Assembly (NCBI GenBank): GCA_030150585.1
Contig: JASLFM010000419.1
Span: 1-12,142 of the forward strand
Origin: Acidovorax sp.
Lineage (GTDB): Bacteria; Pseudomonadota; Gammaproteobacteria; Burkholderiales; Burkholderiaceae_C
Direction of reading: 5' to 3'
Length of the DNA: 12,142 nt
In this document: piece after piece, positions 7,419 through 12,142 of the stretch
Position numbering within the stretch: the first letter of the stretch is position 1
Layout of the letters: each line of letters begins with the position of its first letter
Position numbers and translations under genes: made by a program
Notes under the pieces: model-generated
Databases searched by the model: none
Seen by the model: the letters and a program-made list of their open reading frames with translations, nothing else
Told to the model about the DNA's origin: nothing

Positions 7419-7447
7419 ATTACAGGCTGCGCGTGCAGGCGCTTCAA
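7419..7447 (-). promoter_or_regulatory. Candidate sigma70 promoter for the MFS gene
   Basis: On the minus strand, -35 TTGAAG (7447-7442) and -10 TGTAAT (7424-7419) are separated by 17 bp. Transcription would begin near 7412, leaving a leader of about 26 bases before ATG 7386. The position between the FKBP terminator (7532-7501) and the MFS gene supports it. It is based on consensus matching only. Confidence 0.55.
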
Positions 7448-7500
7448 GCGATCTCTTTGCCAGCTCGCATGCGCGACGGGAATGCGAAGACGCAGGCTGC

Positions 7501-7532
7501 AAAGCAAAACGCCCCTGCGGGGCAGGGGCGTT
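7501..7532 (-). terminator. Rho-independent terminator after the FKBP gene
   Basis: A perfect 11-bp inverted repeat has arms AACGCCCCTGC (7508-7518) and GCAGGGGCGTT (7522-7532) with a 3-base loop. Read on the minus strand it is followed by TTTTGCTTT, so it terminates transcripts leaving the FKBP gene, whose stop is 21 bases upstream at 7554. On the plus strand no T-run follows. Confidence 0.9.
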
Positions 7533-7553
7533 GAAGGGGGAAGGGCGGTCGCT

Positions 7554-7916
7554 TCAGCGTGCGTTCACACCCAGCAGCTCCACGTCGAACTTCAGCGTGG
7601 CGCCCGGCGGGATCACGCCGCCCGCGCCGCGCGCGCCGTAGCCCAGGGCAGCGGGGATGATGAGCGTGCGCTGGCCGCCGATCTTCATGCCCTGCACGCC
7701 TTCGTCCCAGCCCTTGATGACCATGCCTGCGCCGAGCAGGAATTCGAACGGGTCGTTGCGGTCGCGGCTGGAGTCGAACTTGGCGCCCTGCTGGCCGTCG
7801 TTGTGCAGCCAGCCCGTGTAGTGCACGCGCACGTTGGCGCCGCGCGTGGCCTCGGCGCCGTCGCCGACGACGGTGTCTTCGTACTGCAGGCCGGAGGCGG
7901 TGGTGGTGAATGCCAT
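7554..7916 (-). CDS. FKBP-type peptidyl-prolyl cis-trans isomerase
   Basis: A 120-aa single-domain FKBP without a signal peptide, so it is a cytoplasmic foldase catalysing proline isomerisation. It aligns over its full length with FKBP12-like proteins: VRVHYTGWL, FDSSRDRNDPFEFLLG, VIKGWDEGVQGM, LGYGARGAGGVIPPGATL, FDVELL. The expected pocket residues are present: Tyr33, Phe47, Asp48, Phe57, Val66, Ile67, Trp70, Tyr93, Phe110. ATG 7916-7914 has AAGGA (7927-7923) 6 bases upstream. It lies between two terminators and so is probably monocistronic. No obvious promoter was found in the short upstream gap. A role linked to the neighbouring regulators is not evident. Confidence 0.97.
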   Translation of the reverse strand: MAFTTTASGLQYEDTVVGDGAEATRGANVRVHYTGWLHNDGQQGAKFDSSRDRNDPFEFLLGAGMVIKGWDEGVQGMKIGGQRTLIIPAALGYGARGAGGVIPPGATLKFDVELLGVNAR

Positions 7917-7990
7917 GGAAAATCCTTCAGGTGAAAGTGCTTCGAAAACAGGAGCTGGCAGCGCAGGCAGGCCGGGCGCTGCAGCCCCAG

Positions 7991-8020
7991 AAAACCAAAA
8001 CCCGCGCAGTGCGCGGGCTT
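7991..8020 (-). terminator. Rho-independent terminator after the HxlR-type regulator
   Basis: The inverted repeat CCCGCGC (8001-8007) / GCGCGGG (8011-8017) has a 3-base loop and can be extended by G-U and A-U pairs to about 10 bp. On the minus strand it is followed by TTTTGGTTTT (8000-7991). It lies about 33 bases beyond the regulator's stop at 8053 and separates that gene from the FKBP gene. Confidence 0.85.
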
Positions 8021-8052
8021 GCAGGAACGGTGCGGTGTGCGGGCCTTTGCTT

Positions 8053-8358
8053 TTACTTCTTGGCGCGGCTGGCCACCCAGCGCGTGGCGAAGGCCTGCAC
8101 GTCGGACAGGCGCTTGAGCAGATCCTGCCCCACGGGCGTGACGGTGTAGCCGTCGCTGCCGTGGTCTACGAGGCCGGCCTCGCGCAGCTCCTTGATGCGG
8201 GTGTTGAGCGTGTTGGGGGTGATGCCGCCCACGCTGTCCTGCAGCAAGCGGAAGGTCTGGGGATGGCCGTCGCGCAGGGCCCACAGCACACGCAACGCAT
8301 AGCGGCATTCGAGCTTCTCGAACAGCTGGTTGATGGCGGCGTTTTCCTTGGAGCTCAT
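8053..8358 (-). CDS. HxlR-type winged helix-turn-helix transcriptional regulator
   Basis: A 101-aa DNA-binding protein with one winged-helix domain. LECRYALRVLWALRDG, then FRLLQDSVGGITPNTLNTRI (recognition helix region) and KELREAGLVDHGSDGYTVT (wing) follow the HxlR/MarR-like order, with TPVGQDLLKRL as the closing helix. HxlR proteins usually act as small dimers. The conserved N-terminal cysteine of redox-sensing members is absent; the only cysteine is in LECRY, so redox sensing is not supported. I chose ATG 8358-8356 because GGAG (8370-8367) is 8 bases upstream. A GTG at 8400 would add 14 residues but lies almost at the predicted transcription start. It has its own promoter, overlaid by a palindrome, and its own terminator, suggesting autoregulation. 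The target genes are unknown. Confidence 0.88.
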   Translation of the reverse strand: MSSKENAAINQLFEKLECRYALRVLWALRDGHPQTFRLLQDSVGGITPNTLNTRIKELREAGLVDHGSDGYTVTPVGQDLLKRLSDVQAFATRWVASRAKK

Positions 8359-8416
8359 GGACGCTTCTCCTAGCGCAGTAGTTGTCGAGCGGGCGGGCAC
8401 CGGACCCGCCAGGATG

Positions 8417-8450
8417 CCCGGACTATAGCCGGGAAACCTTCTTGCTACAA
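8417..8450 (-). promoter_or_regulatory. Candidate hxlR-type regulator promoter with operator-like palindrome
   Basis: On the minus strand, -35 TTGTAG (8450-8445) and -10 TATAGT (8427-8422) are spaced by 17 bp, with a start expected near 8415 and a leader of about 57 bases. The -10 sits at the centre of the inverted repeat CCCGGcTATAGtCCGGG (8433-8417), with 5-bp arms and a 7-bp centre. A dimeric repressor bound there would block RNA polymerase. The consensus match is direct; the identity of the binding protein is inferred. Confidence 0.6.
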
Positions 8451-8511
8451 GTTTAATAGCTCAAAACCCCCACTGCACAGGCGCCGGGATGCCTAAAGCT
8501 CACAAAATGTG

Positions 8512-9465
8512 TCAAAGTGTTGCTGTCATACCACGGTCACCGGGGCAGCCCGGCTGCATGCCGGCCGGGCCGCTTGCCTGCGCCAAATGTTCCACCAGCA
8601 GTTGCGCCGCCGGGCTTAGAGCTTCCGCGCTGCGGTAGCAGATGGCGAAGCGCCGCTGCGCCCAGGGATCGGCCAGCGGAACCACACGCACGCCGGTTGC
8701 AGCCGCGAAGGGCTCGGCCACTTCACGTGGGACGACGCTGATGGCGAGGTTGGCGCGCACCACGCGCAGCGCGGCGTCGAAGTTGGAGACGAGCACGCGG
8801 TGCGCGAGTGTCTTGCCCTCCACGGCAGCGGCACGCGTGAGCAGAACCTGCACGGCGCTCAGGGCCGGCATGCTCACGTACTCGTAGTCGAGCACGTCGG
8901 TGAAGCGCACCGTGGCCTCGCGCGCCACGGGGTGCGATGGGTGGGCCACCACCGCCAGGTGGTCGTGGCGGTAGCTGCGCTGCTCCAGGCCCGAGAGGTC
9001 GGCGGCGTCCCAGCAGATGCCGATGGAGGCGCTGCCCTCGCGGATGCCGCTCACCACGTCGGGGCTCACGCGTTCTTCCAGGCTCACCTGGATGTGGCGG
9101 TGCGCCGGGTCTTGCAGGAAGGCCGCCACGTCGTCGGCCAGCGATTCGGCCATGACCGAGGCGGTGACGAGCAGGCGCACGTGGCCCTTGATGCCCTTGG
9201 CGTAGGCCGCCATGTCCCGCTCGATCTGGCCTGCGCTCGCGAGCATGGTGCGCGCGTGCTCAAGCAGCGTTTCGCCCGCGGGCGTGGGCGCCACGCCCCG
9301 GCGCTTGCGCACCAGCAGCGGGGTGCCCACGGCGTCCTCCAGCTGCGCCAGCCGCTTGCTGATGGCCGAGCCCACGAGGGCCTCCTGCTCGGCCACGCGG
9401 GCGATGCTGCGCTGGTCGCACACGGCCACGAAGAGCCGCAGGGTGAGCAGGTCGATGTTGCGCAT
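8512..9465 (-). CDS. LysR-family transcriptional regulator
   Basis: A 317-aa LysR-type regulator, slightly longer than the usual 300. The N-terminal winged helix-turn-helix is at about 4-63 (LLTLRLFVAVCDQRSIARVA, then GSAISKRLAQLEDAVGTPLL, then RRGVAPTPAGETLLEHAR). A linker helix follows, then a two-lobed periplasmic-binding-protein-like effector domain from about 93 to 300. The last 20 residues are a Gly/Pro-rich tail. ATG 9465-9463 has only a weak ribosome site (GGAAC). It is divergent from the lyase/CoA-transferase/Bug cluster across 103 bp containing two T-N11-A dyads, so it most likely controls that cluster in response to the acid degraded or its CoA ester, and probably itself. The effector is unknown. 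Confidence 0.95.
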   Translation of the reverse strand: MRNIDLLTLRLFVAVCDQRSIARVAEQEALVGSAISKRLAQLEDAVGTPLLVRKRRGVAPTPAGETLLEHARTMLASAGQIERDMAAYAKGIKGHVRLLVTASVMAESLADDVAAFLQDPAHRHIQVSLEERVSPDVVSGIREGSASIGICWDAADLSGLEQRSYRHDHLAVVAHPSHPVAREATVRFTDVLDYEYVSMPALSAVQVLLTRAAAVEGKTLAHRVLVSNFDAALRVVRANLAISVVPREVAEPFAAATGVRVVPLADPWAQRRFAICYRSAEALSPAAQLLVEHLAQASGPAGMQPGCPGDRGMTATL

Positions 9466-9474
9466 TTTTAGATG

Positions 9475-9523
9475 TTCCGAAATGGAAGCATAAGCCTTCC
9501 AAAATTGATTTTCTGAATGAAAA
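9475..9523. promoter_or_regulatory. Two candidate LysR-regulator binding sites (T-N11-A dyads)
   Basis: The first dyad, TTCCGAAATGGAA (9475-9487), has TTCC/GGAA arms. The second, TTTTCTGAATGAAAA (9509-9523), has TTTTC/GAAAA arms with T9510 and A9522 in T-N11-A register. Their centres are 35 bp apart, about -64 and -29 from the predicted lyase start point near 9545. This is the recognition/activation site layout of LysR-type regulators. GGAAG/CTTCC (9484-9500) is a further overlapping repeat. Confidence 0.5.
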
Positions 9524-9538
9524 CGGAATTTCTAGAAT
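9511..9538 (+). promoter_or_regulatory. Candidate promoter for the lyase/CoA-transferase/Bug cluster
   Basis: A good -10, TAGAAT (9533-9538), has a poor -35, TTCTGA (9511-9516), at 16 bp. A weak -35 is typical of activator-dependent promoters. The -35 overlaps the proximal T-N11-A dyad. The start would be near 9545, with a leader of about 24 bases before GTG 9569. Confidence 0.45.
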
Positions 9539-9568
9539 GGGCGCAACACATACCGAACCGGAGACGCT

Positions 9569-10483
9569 GTGAACCTTTCTTCCTCCCGGGCCACCGTGCG
9601 CGAAGTGGGGCTGCGCGACGGCCTGCAGAGCATCGCCACCATCGTCCCCACCGCGCACAAGATCGAGTGGATCGATGCGGCCTACGCGGCGGGCCAGCGC
9701 GAGATCGAAGTGGGCTCCTTCGTGCCGGCGCGCCTGCTGCCGCAACTGGCCGACACGGCCGAGGTGCTGGCCCACGCCAAGACCTTGCCGGGCCTCGTGG
9801 CCTCGGTGCTGGTGCCCAACCTCCAGGGTGCCGAGCGCGCCATCGCATGCGGGGCCGGCCTGATGGTGCTGCCGCTGTCGGCCAGCCACGCGCACAGCCT
9901 GGCCAACCTGCGCAAGACGCCCGACGAGGTGGTGGCCGAGCTGGCCCGAATCCGCGCCGCGCGCGATGCGGCGGGCAGCCGCACGCTGATCGAGGGCGGC
10001 GTGGGCACGGCCTTCGGCTGCACGATCCAGGGCGAAGTGAAAGAGGACGAGGTGCTGCGCCTCATGCAGGCCCTGCTCGACGCCGGGGCCGACCGCGTGA
10101 GCCTGGCCGACACCGTGGGCTATGCCGACCCGGTCGGCGTGCAGCGCCTTTTCGAGAAAGCGCGTGCCCTGGTGGGCGACCGCCTGGCCTGCGCGCACTT
10201 CCACGACACGCGCGGCATGGGCCTGGCCAACTGCTATGCGGCCTGGCAGACGGGCATCACGCGCTTCGACGCCTGCCTGGCCGGCATCGGCGGCTGCCCG
10301 CACGCGCCGGGCGCGAGCGGCAACGTGGCCACCGAGGACCTGGCCTTCATGCTCGAGCGCATGGGCGTGGCCACGGGGCTCGATGTGCCCGCGCTGCTCG
10401 CGCTGCGTGCGCGCGCAGCGGGCTGGCTGGCGGGCGAGACGCTGCACGGCACACTCTGGCAGGCGGGCTTGCCGCGCCACTGA
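9569..10483 (+). CDS. Hydroxymethylglutaryl-CoA lyase family protein
   Basis: A 304-aa DRE-TIM metallolyase resembling HMG-CoA lyase, which splits HMG-CoA into acetoacetate and acetyl-CoA. Visible active-site elements: VREVGLRDGLQ with Arg16 and metal ligand Asp17; HFHDTRGMGLAN with metal ligands His210 and His212; and the signature GIGGCPHAPGASGNVATEDL with catalytic Cys243 and Asn252. The order and spacing match human HMGCL. GTG 9569 is the likely start, with GGAG (9560-9563) 5 bases upstream. The CoA-transferase gene starts 24 bases downstream. The family also includes lyases for related 3-hydroxyacyl-CoAs, and many Comamonadaceae paralogues sit beside CaiB/BaiF and Bug genes with unproven substrates, so the exact substrate is open. 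Confidence 0.93.
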   Translation: MNLSSSRATVREVGLRDGLQSIATIVPTAHKIEWIDAAYAAGQREIEVGSFVPARLLPQLADTAEVLAHAKTLPGLVASVLVPNLQGAERAIACGAGLMVLPLSASHAHSLANLRKTPDEVVAELARIRAARDAAGSRTLIEGGVGTAFGCTIQGEVKEDEVLRLMQALLDAGADRVSLADTVGYADPVGVQRLFEKARALVGDRLACAHFHDTRGMGLANCYAAWQTGITRFDACLAGIGGCPHAPGASGNVATEDLAFMLERMGVATGLDVPALLALRARAAGWLAGETLHGTLWQAGLPRH

Positions 10484-10507
10484 CACACCACTTTGAATTC
10501 CCTTCCC

Positions 10508-11716
10508 ATGACAAGCAACGCATCCCCATCCCCCCGCCTGCCGCTCGAAGGCATCCGCGTCGTGGAGTTCACCCACATGGTCATGGGCCCCACCTGCGGC
10601 ATGGTGCTGGCCGACCTGGGGGCCGAGGTCATCAAGGTCGAGCCCGTCGATGGTGACCGCACGCGCCACCTGCTGGGCGCGGGCGCGGGGTTCTTCCCCA
10701 TGTTCAACCGCAACAAGAAGAGCATCGCCATCGACCTGCGCAGCCCCGAGGGGCTGGAAGTGGCGATCAAGCTCGCCTCGTCGGCCGACGTGGTGGCGCA
10801 GAACTTCAAGCCCGGCGTGATGGCCAAATACGGGCTCGACTACGCGGCGCTCTCGCGCCTGAACGAGCGCCTGGTCTACGTGAACCACACGGGCTTTCTG
10901 CCCGGCCCCTACGAGCACCGCACGGCCTTGGACGAGGTGGTGCAGATGATGGGCGGCCTGGCCTACATGACCGGCCGCCCCGGCGACCCGCTGCGCGCGG
11001 GCAGCAGCGTGAACGACATCATGGGCGGCATGTTCGGCGCCATCGGTGCCATGGCCGCGCTGATGCAGCGCGCGCAGACGGGGCGCGGGCAGGAGGTGGA
11101 CTCGGCCCTGTTCGAGAACAACGTGTTCCTCGTGGGCCAGCACATGATGCAGTACGCGGTGACGGGCCAGCCCGCCGCGCCCATGCCCGACCGCATCTCG
11201 TCCTGGGCGGTGTACGACGTGTTCAGCGCGAAGGACGGCGGCCAGATCTTCCTGGCCGCCGTGAGCGACGCGCAGTGGCAGACCTTCTGCGAGGCCATGG
11301 GCTTCATCGACCTGAAGGCCGACCCCCGGTACGCCACCAACAACGACCGCGTGCGCGCCCGACCCGAGCTGTTGCCTGTGTTGCGTGAGCGCCTGGCCGC
11401 GCACACGGCCGACGAACTCGCGGCCATCTTCGAGCGCAACGGCCTGCCGTTCGCACCCATCCGCCGGCCCGAGGAGTTGTTCGACGATCCGCACCTGAAA
11501 GCCACGGGCGGCCTGGCCGACGTTCAGCTGCCCGATGGCGAGCGCGCGGGCGGCACGGCGCGCGTGACGCTAATGCCGCTGCGCCTCGCCGGCCAGCGCA
11601 TGGGCGTGCGCATGGACCCGCCGCGCATGGGCCAGCACACGGCCGAGCTGCTCGCGGGCTTGGGTTACACCGATGAACAGGTCGAGGCGCTGCGCGGTGC
11701 GGCTGCCGTGGCCTGA
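10508..11716 (+). CDS. CaiB/BaiF family CoA-transferase (class III)
   Basis: A 402-aa cytoplasmic enzyme that moves CoA between a donor such as succinyl-CoA and an organic acid. Family features: LPLEGIRVVEFTHMVMGPTC near the N-terminus, ADLGAEVIKVEP, NRNKKSIAIDL, VVAQNFKPGVMAKYGLDY, and SSVNDIMGGMFGAIGAMAAL with the likely catalytic Asp170 (formyl-CoA transferase Asp169 equivalent). The C-terminal part has PFAPIRRPEELFDDPHLKA. Length is normal. I chose ATG 10508 although no strong ribosome site is seen; an in-frame TTG at 10493 is possible. Translation may be coupled to the lyase gene 24 bases upstream. With the lyase next to it, activation of a dicarboxylic hydroxy acid such as 3-hydroxy-3-methylglutarate is a reasonable hypothesis. 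Other acids are not excluded. Confidence 0.95.
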   Translation: MTSNASPSPRLPLEGIRVVEFTHMVMGPTCGMVLADLGAEVIKVEPVDGDRTRHLLGAGAGFFPMFNRNKKSIAIDLRSPEGLEVAIKLASSADVVAQNFKPGVMAKYGLDYAALSRLNERLVYVNHTGFLPGPYEHRTALDEVVQMMGGLAYMTGRPGDPLRAGSSVNDIMGGMFGAIGAMAALMQRAQTGRGQEVDSALFENNVFLVGQHMMQYAVTGQPAAPMPDRISSWAVYDVFSAKDGGQIFLAAVSDAQWQTFCEAMGFIDLKADPRYATNNDRVRARPELLPVLRERLAAHTADELAAIFERNGLPFAPIRRPEELFDDPHLKATGGLADVQLPDGERAGGTARVTLMPLRLAGQRMGVRMDPPRMGQHTAELLAGLGYTDEQVEALRGAAAVA

Positions 11717-11759
11717 TCCAAGCAAGCCCGCAAAGAAATCATAGAACCAGGAGACAAAG

Positions 11760-12142
11760 ATGCACCCCACCGATTCCCTCACGCGCCGCCGGGCCCTCGC
11801 CTGGGGCGCTGCCACCCTCGGCGCGCCCCTGATCGCCCACGCGCAGGGCGACAAGCCGCTGCGCATCATCCTGCCGCTGTCGGCCGGCTCGGGCGCGGAC
11901 GGCGCCATCCGCGCCATCAGTACCAGCCTGGCCAAGGCCCTGGGCCAGCCCGTGGTGATCGAGAACCTGCCGGGCGCCGGCGGCATCACGGGCACCACGC
12001 AACTTGTGCGCGCGCCCAAAGACGGCACGGTGATCGGCGTGGTGTCGAACAACCACGTGGTGAACCCGCACGTGTACAAGTCGGCGCCGTTCGACGCGAT
12101 CGAAGACATCGCGCCCATCACCGTCATCGGGGCTACGCCCTT
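11760..12142 (+). CDS. Bug-family tripartite tricarboxylate transporter substrate-binding protein, partial
   Basis: The first 127 residues of a periplasmic binding protein, cut by the right edge; full members are about 320 residues. Residues 1-28 form a signal peptide: TRRRALA (8-14) is a possible twin-arginine motif, then a hydrophobic core, with AHA before Gln29 as the likely cleavage site. The mature protein begins GDKPLRIILPLSAGSGADGA, then LGQPVVIENLPGAGGITGTT and APKDGTVIGVVSNNHVVNP, the standard Bug lobe pattern. The ATG at 11760 has AGGAG (11749-11753) 6 bases upstream. It lies 43 bases after the CoA-transferase with no terminator between, so the three genes are probably one operon. 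It presumably captures the acid degraded by the upstream enzymes. No membrane subunits are seen in this window; Bug proteins are often orphans. Confidence 0.96.
   Translation, partial: MHPTDSLTRRRALAWGAATLGAPLIAHAQGDKPLRIILPLSAGSGADGAIRAISTSLAKALGQPVVIENLPGAGGITGTTQLVRAPKDGTVIGVVSNNHVVNPHVYKSAPFDAIEDIAPITVIGATP

Noticed and set aside
8501..8511. CACAAAATGTG inverted repeat and a TTGACA (8515-8510) at the end of the LysR gene, considered as a second hxlR promoter
   Set aside because: No -10 lies at suitable spacing, and the repeat has only 4-bp arms. The TTGTAG-N17-TATAGT promoter nearer the gene is much better.
8549..8571. GC-rich inverted repeat in the 3' end of the LysR gene, considered as a terminator
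   Set aside because: It lies inside the coding region and is not followed by a T-run on either strand; probably a by-product of Gly/Pro codons.
9260..11494. 744-codon minus-strand open frame opposite the lyase and CoA-transferase
   Set aside because: It runs across two intact plus-strand enzymes and the LysR promoter region, with no recognisable domain; an artefact of high GC.

Overview
The window looks like chromosomal DNA of a high-GC betaproteobacterium, most likely family Comamonadaceae (Acidovorax, Alicycliphilus or Diaphorobacter type). This rests on GC-rich codon use, a Bug-family tripartite-tricarboxylate-transport receptor beside a CaiB/BaiF CoA-transferase and a LysR regulator, and a VC_2705-type sodium symporter pair. 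The genus is an inference. I see no tRNA, rRNA, insertion sequence, phage gene or CRISPR array, and no gene-free stretch longer than about 210 bases.

Left block (1-5991): a left-truncated PEP synthase regulatory protein gene (ppsR, minus strand) is divergent from ppsA (PEP synthase, plus strand). Thirteen bases after ppsA comes a two-subunit sodium:solute symporter, a 101-aa DUF4212 small subunit and a 702-aa large subunit whose genes overlap by 8 bases. The tight packing suggests one transcript joining organic-acid uptake to gluconeogenic PEP synthesis. An unrecognised 149-aa soluble protein follows.

Middle block (6005-9465, all minus strand): reading with transcription, a LysR regulator (9465 to 8512), an HxlR-type winged-helix regulator with its own promoter and terminator, a small cytoplasmic FKBP-type prolyl isomerase with a strong terminator, and an MFS transporter with its own promoter. 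A 44-codon hydrophobic ORF starts inside the MFS stop codon (ATGA overlap); such a small gene is easily missed.

Right block (9569-12142, plus strand): divergent from the LysR gene, an HMG-CoA lyase-like enzyme, a CaiB/BaiF family CoA-transferase and the start of a Bug-type periplasmic binding protein form a probable import, CoA-activation and cleavage module for an organic acid. The lysR/lyase intergenic region has two T-N11-A dyads about 35 bp apart, placed as expected for LysR-type activation of the lyase promoter.

Overall this is mostly ordinary metabolic chromosome. I do not see a clearly new defence, mobile or RNA system. The most interesting items are the coupled 44-aa ORF, the EF-hand-like loop and charged insert in the symporter, the operator-like palindrome over the hxlR promoter, and the LysR-controlled acid catabolism module.
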